This document shows positions 8,274 to 16,315 of a DNA stretch of 33,526 nucleotides, in pieces. The DNA comes from Phycisphaerales bacterium UBA2396 (GTDB lineage: Bacteria; Planctomycetota; Phycisphaerae; Phycisphaerales; UBA1924), in the NCBI GenBank assembly GCA_002343325.1, contig DDSG01000159.1, positions 1-33,526 of the forward strand, given 5' to 3'. Every line of letters starts with the position of its first letter. Position 1 is the first letter of the stretch. A program made the translations under genes and the position numbers. The notes beneath the pieces are model-generated. The model was not told the DNA's origin and made no database searches. It saw only the letters and a list, made by a program, of their open reading frames with translations.

Positions 8274-9422
8274 ATGCGTCGAGGCGTGCTTGCCAGTCGG
8301 ATTGCCGGGGCCTTTCTTGGGATGCTGGTGCTCGTCTGCACCTTGACGCTTCGTTATACGACGTCGGCGGCGAACACCGGGTCGGGGCTGGCGGCTCCGC
8401 GATACGCCGAGGGAAGCCCGTCTGCGGGGCGGCTGCCGCCGTGGTGGATCTCGCCTTCGGAGGACCAAGCAAGGCGACTTGATGCGTTGGTCCCACCGGA
8501 GCGAGTGCGCGAGATTGCCACGAGGCTAGCGATCGACGAGTCGGCGGTGCGTGAAGATCCGCGCGGCGTGGCGGCGATGCGAGAGCACTGGCCGCGATAC
8601 TGGCTTGGGACCGATGCTCTGGGACGGAGCCTCGGTGTCAGAATGTTGGTGGGCGGGGCGGTTTCGCTTGGGGTCGGGTTGTTGGCGGCTGCGGTGGCCG
8701 TGGCGATTGGGACGCTGTACGGCACGGTGGCCGCGTACGCAGGCGGGCGAGTGGACGCGGTGCTGATGCGAGTGGTGGACGTGTTGTACGGGCTGCCGAC
8801 GATCCTGATGGTTGTCCTGCTGGCGGTGGCGGCGGATTCGCTGGTGGACGGCTGGGTGAATCGAACAAGTGAGCGTGCCGCGTTCGTGGAAGCGTCGGGT
8901 GCGAGCGGGGTCGAGATCCAGACGCGGGCGAGCGAACTCTTTCCCGCTCGGGAGCTGTCGGCGATGACAAGGACCGCGCTGGACCTTGGGGTTCTCCTCC
9001 TGGCGATCGGGGGTGTGAGCTGGTTGACGATGGCGCGGGTTGTGCGGGGCCAGGTGCTGTCGCTGAAGTCGCAGCCGTTTGTGGAAGCGGCGCGTGCGAT
9101 CGGGGCATCGCCGGCGCGGATATTCATCAGGCACTTGCTGCCGAATCTGGTCGGGACGGTCGCGGTGTACGGGACACTCGCGGTGCCGCAGGCGGTGTTG
9201 TCGGAGAGCTTCCTGAGCTTTCTGGGCGTGGGCGTGCGTCCCCCACTGCCGAGCTGGGGCGTGCTGTGCGCGGATGGGTTGCCGGAGCTGAACCCGTACC
9301 GATCGAACTGGTGGCTGCTGGCGTTTCCGTGCGTTGCGCTGGGAGCGACGCTGCTCTCGCTGAACTTTGTGGGGGAGGGGCTGCGCGAGCGGATGGATCC
9401 GAAGCGGTCGGCGTCGCGGTAA
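8274..9422 (+). CDS. DppC/OppC-type ABC transporter permease
   Basis: An inner-membrane permease of a peptide/nickel-type ABC importer. After one N-terminal membrane helix comes a long loop, then the family's WLGTDALGRS (about 110-119), several hydrophobic helices, and the EAA loop that docks the ATPase (EAARAIGASPARIF from 271). The end FVGEGLRERMDPK is typical. Between membrane helices, about residues 195-234, is an inserted hydrophilic stretch (around RTSERAAFVEASG to FPARELSAM) that standard DppC proteins lack. Start choice is weak: ATGs at 8235 and 8274 and a TTG at 8217 are possible; 8274 puts the first helix near the N-terminus. No partner permease, ATPase or binding protein is adjacent, although the window shows both flanks. 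Confidence 0.85.
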   Translation: MRRGVLASRIAGAFLGMLVLVCTLTLRYTTSAANTGSGLAAPRYAEGSPSAGRLPPWWISPSEDQARRLDALVPPERVREIATRLAIDESAVREDPRGVAAMREHWPRYWLGTDALGRSLGVRMLVGGAVSLGVGLLAAAVAVAIGTLYGTVAAYAGGRVDAVLMRVVDVLYGLPTILMVVLLAVAADSLVDGWVNRTSERAAFVEASGASGVEIQTRASELFPARELSAMTRTALDLGVLLLAIGGVSWLTMARVVRGQVLSLKSQPFVEAARAIGASPARIFIRHLLPNLVGTVAVYGTLAVPQAVLSESFLSFLGVGVRPPLPSWGVLCADGLPELNPYRSNWWLLAFPCVALGATLLSLNFVGEGLRERMDPKRSASR

Positions 9423-9425
9423 GGC

Positions 9426-10952
9426 TCAGGCGCCGATGTCGCGGCGGAACTGCATGCCGGGGAACTTGATCTTGTTGACGGCTTCGTAGGCTCGTTCGCG
9501 GGCCTGCTTGAGCCCGTCGCCTAGCGCGGTGACGCCGAGCACTCGTCCGCCGGCGGTGACGATCTGGCTGTCGAGGTCTCGTTTGGTCCCCGCGTGGTAG
9601 ACGGTGACGTTGGGCACGTGCATGGCGGCGTCGAGCCCTTCGATCACGACGTCGGTCTTGGGCTTCTCGGGGTAGCCTTCGGCCGCGATCACGACGCAGC
9701 AGGCGGCTCGCTCGTCCCACTCGACGTTGATCTGGTCGAGCTTGCCCTGACCCGTTGCGAGCAGAAGCTCGATGAGGTCGGACTTGAGGCGTGTCATGAG
9801 CGGCTGGCACTCAGGATCGCCGAAACGGCAGTTGAACTCGAGCACCTTGGGGCCGGCGGGGGTGAGCATGATGCCCGCGTAGAGGACGCCGCGATAGTCG
9901 ATGTCCTCTCGACGAATGGCGTCGAGCGTGGGGACGAGAATCTCGGATTCGACGATGGCCATGGTGGCGTCGTCGAGCGAGCGGCTTGGGCAGAAGGCAC
10001 CCATGCCGCCGGTGTTTGGGCCTTGATCGTTGTCCCTGAGGCGCTTGTGATCCTGGCAGGGCGGGAGGACGAGGATGTTGCGCCCGTCGGTGATGGCGAG
10101 CACAGAGACCTCGACGCCTTCGAGGCGTTCCTCGACGACGAGTTGTCGTCCGGCGTCGCCGAAGGCCTTGCGGACCATGATCTGCTCGATGGCGTCCATG
10201 GCTTCTCGCAGTGTGGCGGGGACGATGACGCCCTTGCCCTTGGCGAGTCCGGCGGCCTTGATGACGGGCAGATCGGGACGCGGGGCGTCCCAGGAGCGGG
10301 CGACCGCGCGGGCTTCGGTGAGGATCGGATCGAGGTCCCCCCCCACCGTCTTGATGAGCCCGATGTCGCGGATGATGGTGACGTCTGCGTTGGCGTACCC
10401 CTGCTTGGCGTTGAGCGCGGTGCCGATGCGGACGAGCGCGTCGATCGCCAGTCGGCGCCGGGCGGGCTCGCGGATGCCCTCGGCCTTGGAGAAGAGACGA
10501 GCGATGGCGTCGTCGTCATGGACGCGGCTTTCGATGAAGAGTCGAGCTGCCTCGGCGTCGGTGAAGACGCGCCCCTCGGCCGTGGGAACGCTGGCGGCAC
10601 GCATGAGCTGCTTCGCCCAGGCTTTGTCGGCCTCGATCTGGGCACCGGCCTGGGTTGGGCCGAAGACGACGCGGCCGGGGGCGGCAAGCTTGTCGGCGTA
10701 CCCCTCGGCGAGGGGTTCCTCCGGGCCGATGACGACCAGTCCGATCTGCTTTTTCTCGCAGAACTGCTGGAGGCGGTATATCTCGCGGATGGAGACCGGG
10801 ACGTCGACAGGGTGGCCGAGCCGGCTGAGCCCGGGATTCTCGGGATGCGTGACCCAGAGGTCGCCGAGGCGGGGAGAGTGGTGAAGCTTGGCGGCCAGGG
10901 CGTGCTCGCGCCCGCCGCCACCGATCAGGAGAACGTTGACCTTGTCGCTCAT
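9426..10952 (-). CDS. purD: Phosphoribosylamine--glycine ligase with insertion
   Basis: PurD makes glycinamide ribonucleotide from phosphoribosylamine, glycine and ATP, the second step of purine synthesis. The N-terminal loop LLIGGGGREHALA, GPEEPL (76-81), the ATP-grasp lysine region VIKAAGLAKGKGV (230-242), the DHKRLRDNDQGPNTGGMGAF block and EFNCRFGDPECQ metal site are all present. At 508 aa it is about 80 residues longer than the usual 420-430. The excess lies at about 143-226, between the ATP-grasp start and the first ATP-binding loop, and is charged, with repeated ALVRIGTALN-like helices. Everything else is intact, so activity is likely. It is convergent with the permease gene, three bases away. 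Confidence 0.95.
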   Translation of the reverse strand: MSDKVNVLLIGGGGREHALAAKLHHSPRLGDLWVTHPENPGLSRLGHPVDVPVSIREIYRLQQFCEKKQIGLVVIGPEEPLAEGYADKLAAPGRVVFGPTQAGAQIEADKAWAKQLMRAASVPTAEGRVFTDAEAARLFIESRVHDDDAIARLFSKAEGIREPARRRLAIDALVRIGTALNAKQGYANADVTIIRDIGLIKTVGGDLDPILTEARAVARSWDAPRPDLPVIKAAGLAKGKGVIVPATLREAMDAIEQIMVRKAFGDAGRQLVVEERLEGVEVSVLAITDGRNILVLPPCQDHKRLRDNDQGPNTGGMGAFCPSRSLDDATMAIVESEILVPTLDAIRREDIDYRGVLYAGIMLTPAGPKVLEFNCRFGDPECQPLMTRLKSDLIELLLATGQGKLDQINVEWDERAACCVVIAAEGYPEKPKTDVVIEGLDAAMHVPNVTVYHAGTKRDLDSQIVTAGGRVLGVTALGDGLKQARERAYEAVNKIKFPGMQFRRDIGA

Positions 10953-11056
10953 CGGGGCATGGTAGGAGGGCGGTTGGAGACCACCCTCGCCGCGCGACGT
11001 GGATCCGGAGATCGACGGCAGAAACCCGAGGCCGAAAGGGGATGACCGACGTGGGA

Positions 11057-11085
11057 TTGACGGTCGGACGTGAGCGGGCTACTGT
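11057..11085 (+). promoter_or_regulatory. Sigma-70-type promoter of tRNA-fMet
   Basis: TTGACG (11057-11062), a 17-base spacer and TACTGT (11080-11085) lie 11 bases before the mature tRNA 5' end, the right distance for a housekeeping promoter. The same two hexamers with the same spacing recur in front of the leftward helicase operon at 28687-28715, which makes both calls stronger. Confidence 0.8.
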
Positions 11086-11096
11086 GGGATCCAGAT

Positions 11097-11170
<74 letters not shown>

Positions 11171-11175
11171 TTGCC

Positions 11176-11210
11176 GGGCCGGTTGCGAAAGCAGCCGGCC
11201 CTTTGGTTTT
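11176..11210 (+). terminator. Terminator of tRNA-fMet
   Basis: An 11-bp stem GGGCCGGTTGC / GCAGCCGGCCC with one T-G wobble closes a GAAA tetraloop and is followed by TTTGGTTTT. It starts five bases after the tRNA. Confidence 0.88.
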
Positions 11211-11215
11211 CAGGG

Positions 11216-11245
11216 AACGCCGCCGAGAGACCTCGGCGGCGTTTT
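11216..11245. terminator. Second tandem hairpin terminator
   Basis: A perfect 12-bp stem AACGCCGCCGAG / CTCGGCGGCGTT with an AGAC loop, ending in TTTT, lies five bases after the first terminator. The A's at the 5' base also give a T-tract on the other strand, so it could work in both directions and insulate the core genome from the island. Confidence 0.7.
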
Positions 11246-11357
11246 CGCGTTTTGGCCCGCGTTCCGAAGGGATCGCGAGAGCCACCCCTCGTGGGCCAGA
11301 TCTCTGCCGCTCGGCGTGTCCATAACCGGCTCCTGCCCACTCTGGCCTCACGGGCGC

Positions 11358-11374
11358 GACTTTGGCCCAAAGTC
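11358..11374. repeat. 17-base perfect palindrome
   Basis: GACTTTGG-C-CCAAAGTC is an exact 8-bp dyad around one base. It lies in gene-free DNA about 470 bases upstream of the DUF2924 gene. It could be an operator or the centre of a serine-recombinase attachment site; the sequence alone does not decide. Confidence 0.6.
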
Positions 11375-11503
11375 TCTCCGCGTCTCTCGTCGCCGGGTGC
11401 CCGGGTTAAGAGGGGTTCGTGCCCGCGAGAGCGCGACAGATGAAATCACGTCTGTACCGCGACGCGCTCGGGTCGGTCCGCCGACAACGACCCGCCGGTT
11501 CAC

Positions 11504-11541
11504 AAGCGGGCAGATAGCGCGACGGCTGCATAGGGAACCAC
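11504..11541 (+). repeat. 38-bp repeat, left copy
   Basis: This block matches 32805-32842 at 33 of 38 positions: AAGCGGGCAGAT and GCTGCATAGGGAACCAC are identical, and only the 9 bases between them vary. In the frame of the right copy it would encode KRADSATAA-stop against KRADGSSAA-stop of the sigma-like protein, so it resembles a detached 3' end of that gene. Similarity ends abruptly on both sides. Confidence 0.85.
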
Positions 11542-11580
11542 TACCGGAGCGATTGCTGCACCGGCTGGATGGAGCCCCCG

Positions 11581-11796
11581 ATGCGAACCCAGAACCCAGA
11601 GACCATGACGCCCGCGGAGCGCGACGCCGAAGTCGCGAGCATCCTCGCGCTCGGCCTCGCACGGGCCATCCATGCGGAACGCTCCCCCGCTTCGCGTTCC
11701 ACCCGGGAGCCAAGCGACCTGGCGAAATCTGACGCCGATCGACTTGAACTTCCGCAGCATGCAGACCTCAGTGTCTCCGCACGGCCCCGGGGTTAG
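11581..11796 (+). CDS. Small hypothetical protein of the recombinase module
   Basis: A 71-aa protein with MTPAERDAEVASILALGLARAI near its N-terminus and a more polar tail. Short proteins of this style (helix with ILALGL, then a basic stretch) often precede DUF2924 and recombinase genes in integrated islands; that is from memory of such loci. No function is known. The ATG at 11581 is chosen because GGAG lies seven bases upstream; an internal ATG at 11605 is the alternative. It is 30 bases upstream of the DUF2924 gene and probably co-transcribed with it. Confidence 0.65.
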   Translation: MRTQNPETMTPAERDAEVASILALGLARAIHAERSPASRSTREPSDLAKSDADRLELPQHADLSVSARPRG

Positions 11797-11826
11797 GGCT
11801 CCGGATCGATGCGACGAGGAATCCCC

Positions 11827-12333
11827 ATGTCTGATGCGATCGAACGACAACTCGGCGAGCTTCAGCGGATGACCACCAGCGACTTGGTGGACCGCTACGA
11901 GGAACTCCACGGCCACGCCTGCCGCACACGCCACCGCGCCTACCTGATCCGCAAGATCGCGTGGCGTATCCAGGCCAACGCGGAGGGCGACCTGAGCGAG
12001 CGGGCCAAGCGGCGGGCGGCCGAACTGGCCGACGACGCAGAGATCCGCACGATGGCACCTCGCTCGTACACCTCCCCGCCGCAGCCCGGCGAGATCCGCA
12101 CCAGGGTGCGATCGCTCGACACGCGCGACCGCCGCGATCCCCGGCTGCCGCCGCCCGGCTCCGCGATCGTCCGCCAGTACAAGGGGCGGACGATCCGGGT
12201 CATCGTGCTTGGGGATGGTGAAGGCTTCGAGTTCGACGGCGAGCGGTATGGCACGCTGTCGGTGATCGCCAAAAAGGTGACGGGCCAGCACATCAACGGG
12301 TACCGCTTCTTCGGATTGCGGGGTGGCCGATGA
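11827..12333 (+). CDS. DUF2924 domain protein
   Basis: This 168-aa protein has the DUF2924 pattern: an N-terminal helical part (LQRMTTSDLVDRYEELHG, then RKIAWRIQANAEG) and a C-terminal beta-rich block with YKGRTIRVIVLGDGEGFEF, LSVIAKKVTG and NGYRFFGL. Its biochemical role is unknown, but the family nearly always sits beside large serine recombinases and may be an accessory factor. The start at 11827 has GAGG eight bases upstream, preferred over the ATG at 11809. Its stop overlaps the recombinase start as ATGA, which implies translational coupling. Confidence 0.88.
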   Translation: MSDAIERQLGELQRMTTSDLVDRYEELHGHACRTRHRAYLIRKIAWRIQANAEGDLSERAKRRAAELADDAEIRTMAPRSYTSPPQPGEIRTRVRSLDTRDRRDPRLPPPGSAIVRQYKGRTIRVIVLGDGEGFEFDGERYGTLSVIAKKVTGQHINGYRFFGLRGGR

Positions 12334-13928
12334 CCAAGCGGGGAAAATCGGCCAACGTGCCGTCAGCGCGGGATCGGGGCGGGGGAGCACCCGGGCCAAT
12401 CCGGTGCGCGATCTACACCCGCAAGAGCAGTGAGGAGGGACTTGAACTCGAGTTCAACTCGCTCGACGCCCAGCGGGAAGCGGCGGAGGCGTACATCGCC
12501 AGCCAGCGGAACGAAGGGTGGATCTGCCTTCCAGACCGCTACGACGACGGCGGGTTCTCCGGCGGCAGCATGGAGCGGCCGGCGCTTGAGAAGCTGCTGA
12601 AGGACATCGAGGCGGGCAAGGTCGACTGCGTCGTGGTCTACAAGGTGGACCGCCTCAGCCGCTCGCTCATGGACTTCGCCCGCATCATGGAGACGTTCGA
12701 CCGCAAAGGCGTCTCGTTCGTCTCGGTGACACAGCAGTTCAACACCACGAGCTCGATGGGGCGGCTGACGCTCAACATCCTGCTCTCGTTCGCCCAGTTC
12801 GAGCGCGAGATCATCGGCGAGAGAATCCGCGACAAGATCGCCGCCCAGAAGCGCCGGGGCAAGTGGGCGGGCGGCGTGCCCATCCTGGGCTATGACGTCG
12901 ATCGGTCCGGCAGCAGCCCTCGCCTGGTGATCAACCCGCGCGAGGCGGCCAAGGTCCGCGCGATCTTCCAGATGTACCTCGACAAGGGCTCGCTCCAGCG
13001 GACCGTGACCGAGCTGCGGCACCGAGAGTGGAAGAACAAGCGCCGCGTGACCAAGAAGGGCGTCAGCGTCGGCGGCCAGCCCTTCAACACGGGCACCCTC
13101 CACGTTCTCCTGACCAACCCGCTCCTGACGGGCAAGATCGTCCACCGGGGCAACACCTACGACGGCGAGCACGAGGCCATCGTCGATCCCGCATTGTTCG
13201 AGCGCGTCCGTCAGCAGCTCCTCGAGAACGGCAGGACAGGCGGGATCGAGATGCGCAACAAGTACGGGGCGCTCCTGCGTGGGCTCCTGCGGTGCAAGAA
13301 GTGCGACTGCGCGATGATCCACACGTTCTACGGCAAGCGGGACAAGCAGTACCGCTACTACCGATGCTTGGAAGCCATCAAGAACGGGGCGCACACCTGC
13401 GAGGCGTCGTCGTTGCCCGGGCTGGAGATCGAGAAGCTCGTGGTCGACGAGATCCGCACCCTCGGCGGCGACCGCGAGCTGCTGGATCGCATTCTCGCCG
13501 AGGCCCAGGTGAACGTCGACCAGGAACTTACGGCGCTCAAGACGGAGCGGGCATCGATTCACGCTGCGCTCGGCCGATTGGAGCAGGAGCTGCGGGAACT
13601 GGTGGCGGACCGAAGCGGAACCGCCGCCGCGACCGCCCGGCTCGCCGCCGCCCACGAGCGGGTCAGCGGCGCACGCACCCGTCTTGCCGAGGTCGAGACA
13701 CGGCTGGACCTGATCGGAGCCAAGGCCATCACCCGTGAGGAGGCCCGCAAGGCACTGAGAGAGTTCGACGGGGTCTGGGCGCAACTCTCGCCCCGCGAGC
13801 AGGGCCGGGTGTTGAAGTTGCTCTTCTCGAAGATCGAGTACGACGCGGAGAACGCCACCGTCGCGGTGACGTTCCGAGCGAGCGGGATCGCCGCCCTGTG
13901 CGCCCGACAACTGGAGGAAGCCGCGTGA
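12330..13928 (+). CDS. Large serine recombinase (integrase)
   Basis: A 532-aa site-specific recombinase that would cut and rejoin DNA through a 5'-phosphoserine link to insert or excise the island. The resolvase fold is at about 24-175: catalytic Ser33 in YTRKSSEE with Arg31, then VDRLSRS (106-112) and the dimer helix AQFEREIIGERIRDKI. A recombinase domain follows (GYDV to LLTNPLLTGKIVHRG). A zinc ribbon at about 320-355 has CKKC and two later cysteines, then a coiled coil (about 395-470) of the type that sets direction. All catalytic residues are present, so it is probably active. It shares ATGA and GTGA overlaps with both neighbours. Confidence 0.96.
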   Translation: MTKRGKSANVPSARDRGGGAPGPIRCAIYTRKSSEEGLELEFNSLDAQREAAEAYIASQRNEGWICLPDRYDDGGFSGGSMERPALEKLLKDIEAGKVDCVVVYKVDRLSRSLMDFARIMETFDRKGVSFVSVTQQFNTTSSMGRLTLNILLSFAQFEREIIGERIRDKIAAQKRRGKWAGGVPILGYDVDRSGSSPRLVINPREAAKVRAIFQMYLDKGSLQRTVTELRHREWKNKRRVTKKGVSVGGQPFNTGTLHVLLTNPLLTGKIVHRGNTYDGEHEAIVDPALFERVRQQLLENGRTGGIEMRNKYGALLRGLLRCKKCDCAMIHTFYGKRDKQYRYYRCLEAIKNGAHTCEASSLPGLEIEKLVVDEIRTLGGDRELLDRILAEAQVNVDQELTALKTERASIHAALGRLEQELRELVADRSGTAAATARLAAAHERVSGARTRLAEVETRLDLIGAKAITREEARKALREFDGVWAQLSPREQGRVLKLLFSKIEYDAENATVAVTFRASGIAALCARQLEEAA

Positions 13929-14356
13929 CCACCGTAGTTCGGACCATCCATATCACCCGAAAGGCCCGCCGCAAGCGCGTGGTCCTCGGCCCCGAGGCCC
14001 CAAAGCCCGAACTGCCGGGCCGTGTGCCCCGAGTGGCCCGCCTGATGGCCTTGGCGATCAAGTACGACCGGCTCCTCCGGAAGGGCGTCGTCGCAGATCT
14101 CTCCGAGCTCGCCCACCTTTGCCAGGTCACGCAGCCGCGGATGACGCAGATCATGAACCTGCTGCACCTCGCGCCGGACATCCAGGAGGCGATTCTGCAC
14201 CTTCCCGCCGTCGAGCGGGGCCATGATCCGATTCACGAGCGATCGCTTCGGCAGATTACCGCCAAGGTCGCATGGCGAGAGCAACGACGTTTGTGGGCGC
14301 GGCTTGGCTTGCCGCATTCGGACCAGCGATCGCTACAACAGCCCGGACGGCATTGA
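13925..14356 (+). CDS. Small HTH-like protein of the recombinase module
   Basis: A 143-aa basic protein starting at a GTG that overlaps the recombinase stop (GTGA), with GGAGG nine bases upstream. The middle (about 40-85) reads ARLMALAIKYDRLLRKG, then LSELAHLCQVTQPRMTQIMNLLHLAP, a helix-turn-helix resembling ParB/KorB-type or recombinase-associated HTH proteins. It probably binds DNA and may control the recombinase or excision. The last 24 bases overlap the 3' end of the convergent SMC-like ATPase gene, which marks a junction between the mobility module and the defence operon. Confidence 0.82.
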   Translation: MTTVVRTIHITRKARRKRVVLGPEAPKPELPGRVPRVARLMALAIKYDRLLRKGVVADLSELAHLCQVTQPRMTQIMNLLHLAPDIQEAILHLPAVERGHDPIHERSLRQITAKVAWREQRRLWARLGLPHSDQRSLQQPGRH

Positions 14357-16315
14357 TCCGAGCCGACGCTTGAACAGCAGTTGCGCGTCATCGTCATCCG
14401 ACAGATGCACCCGGATCGCCCCCTCGCACTCTGGTGGTGGCGGGGTCGTGGTAGTCATGATGTACTGGAACGGTGCACGATCGTCGCCTCCGAGAGCGTT
14501 GTGGCGATCAAGCATGAACGAGATGTAGCGGTGGTACAAGGCAGAACCCAGATCCGCCTCACGTGGGCTGTCGTGGAGGACGAATCCGGGGTGGTTGGCG
14601 GAACCCTCGACCGATGCCAGCAGACCGCAGGCGTCCGCGAGCACCACGGCCAGCGACTCAACCGCCTCGCCGCCGATCGCCGCCTTCCGCCTGATCTCGA
14701 ACTCGATCTCCTCCTCGGTCACGATGATCTCACCGGAGTAGTCGGGCGACACCGCTGCTCCGACGACCACTGAGTAAAGACGCCGCACTCGGTCGAACTG
14801 TTTGGTCGTGCGAGATCGCACGCCTTGTACCTTAACGGCAACACCGGCTCGGCTCTCCTCTTTAAGGGCTAGCTCGTTCCGCAGTTTCGCGAGGTCGGCG
14901 TCCTGCTCAGTCCCGGAAACCAAGGCAGAGTATCGATCAAGCTCGCGGCTCAATCGCTCAATCGCTTCGATGCGGCGTTCAAGCGAGCGTTGATTGGCAG
15001 AACGTTCCGCGATCCGCTTCTCTATCGCCTGCACTTGTGCTCTCGGTTCGGCCAGCTCTTGGTCTATTGCAGCGATATCCGCAGCGAACCTCGCTGCTGT
15101 CTGATCAGCTTCCGCGATCACCGGGAGTGCCATATCTCGCGAGCCCTCAAGCCGCCCCAGATGATCATCGATGTGCCCGCAGTCCCGGAATGGAATACCG
15201 CCGTACTTGCATGTCTGGAGCCCCGACTGCAGTGCCTTCAGTTTGGCCATCACATCTCGTTCGTCCTGTGTGTACTGGGCAGCCGCATTGCCGCGCTTTG
15301 CCTGCAAACCCTGCAGCGCAACCCACTCTCTCCGATCTGCCTCCCTGCGCTCGATGCGTGCCAGAAGACCTCGGAGTTCGCGGTTATCCGCCTCCAACGC
15401 TCCCTCGAGCTGCCGCAAGTCGTCCCGGAGACCTCCAACGAACGACGAGACACGATTCGCTGGCGTGAACAGCTCTCCCGCATCCTGTGCGATCTCCGGA
15501 AGACCTTGGTCCAGCAGCGCTTGGTTGAGTCTGGCGACCCAATAGCGGGGCTCACTGAGCCGCGTTTCGATCTGTCCTCGAATCTTGTCGGCTTCGATGG
15601 AGATGCCATCGAGTTGGTCCTGCAAAGCCAGTTCTTCCGTGTCCAGCACGCCGAGGATGGCGCGGATGACGCGGCTGCCATCGATCTTGGGCCGGGGCAG
15701 GCTGGGGGCCTCGGAGTCGCTCCGCTCCGATCTCCACTTCCAGACGGACTCCAGACGGCACTCCTGGTCGCGTGTGAACGCCGGCAGCAGGTGGCTGTGG
15801 GTCAGCTTCAAACCGGGGACCACCTGTCCCTGCCGCGGCATGCTCGCCATCAGTGCCGAAGCCAGTGCAGCCTCGAAGTCGCTGTACGGAACCGCCTGCT
15901 GTCGCTGGAGCGCAAGATCCTCCACCGTCATATCGCGGGCCGCTCGGGACCAAGGGCCGATGGCGAATGGCCGAAGGACCGCCCACGCCTGGCCATTGAC
16001 GTTCAGTTCCGCTCCAACCCAACCCGCTGGAAAGTCCTGCCGGATTGCGGCGACGACGCGCCGACGCCCGAAGTGCGGCTCGCCAAGGCAGTAGCGGATC
16101 AACCGGCAGAGCGACGTCTTGCCGACGCCGTGACCCGAAGCCTTGATGTCCTGCCACGATCCCTTCTCCTCGCCGAACACGATGTTCAGGCCCCGCTTGA
16201 ACGGGAAGTCGTTCACCTTCTCAAACGGATCGAGCTGCTGAAGAATGACGATCCGCCGGATCCAGAAGACCGGTTCACTCCGCGACGGCTTGAGGTCGAG
16301 GGCGGTCGGGGTCAT
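14333..16315 (-). CDS. SMC-like ATPase, DUF2326/ABC-3C type
   Basis: A 660-aa ATPase with Rad50/SMC layout. The N-terminal head has a P-loop GHGVGKTS (61-68) followed by LCRLIRYCLG; the middle (about 240-505) is a charged coiled coil with a conserved-looking IPFRDCGHIDDHLG hinge-side motif; the C-terminal head has GFVLHDSPREADLG near residue 585, which resembles the FLIHDS Walker-B region of DUF2326 proteins. Those ATPases are parts of ABC-three-component defence systems, but the other two components are not seen. It is the last gene of the four-gene operon, and its start overlaps the methyltransferase stop by four bases. It may sense or load on DNA for the other subunits. Base composition is less GC-rich than its neighbours. 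Confidence 0.75.
   Translation of the reverse strand: MTPTALDLKPSRSEPVFWIRRIVILQQLDPFEKVNDFPFKRGLNIVFGEEKGSWQDIKASGHGVGKTSLCRLIRYCLGEPHFGRRRVVAAIRQDFPAGWVGAELNVNGQAWAVLRPFAIGPWSRAARDMTVEDLALQRQQAVPYSDFEAALASALMASMPRQGQVVPGLKLTHSHLLPAFTRDQECRLESVWKWRSERSDSEAPSLPRPKIDGSRVIRAILGVLDTEELALQDQLDGISIEADKIRGQIETRLSEPRYWVARLNQALLDQGLPEIAQDAGELFTPANRVSSFVGGLRDDLRQLEGALEADNRELRGLLARIERREADRREWVALQGLQAKRGNAAAQYTQDERDVMAKLKALQSGLQTCKYGGIPFRDCGHIDDHLGRLEGSRDMALPVIAEADQTAARFAADIAAIDQELAEPRAQVQAIEKRIAERSANQRSLERRIEAIERLSRELDRYSALVSGTEQDADLAKLRNELALKEESRAGVAVKVQGVRSRTTKQFDRVRRLYSVVVGAAVSPDYSGEIIVTEEEIEFEIRRKAAIGGEAVESLAVVLADACGLLASVEGSANHPGFVLHDSPREADLGSALYHRYISFMLDRHNALGGDDRAPFQYIMTTTTPPPPECEGAIRVHLSDDDDAQLLFKRRLGSMPSGLL

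Larger units (their letters stand above)
11246..11580. other. Gene-free left edge of the island
   Basis: This 335-base stretch lies between the tRNA-fMet terminators and the first mobility ORF. It holds a 17-base perfect dyad at 11358-11374 and the left 38-bp repeat at 11504-11541. Two 10-mers (11321-11330 and 11348-11357) also occur in the same order in the sigma-gene leader at 32123-32132 and 32136-32145. No convincing promoter was found for the recombinase operon. A likely home for an attachment site or relic of a sigma-like locus. Confidence 0.5.
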
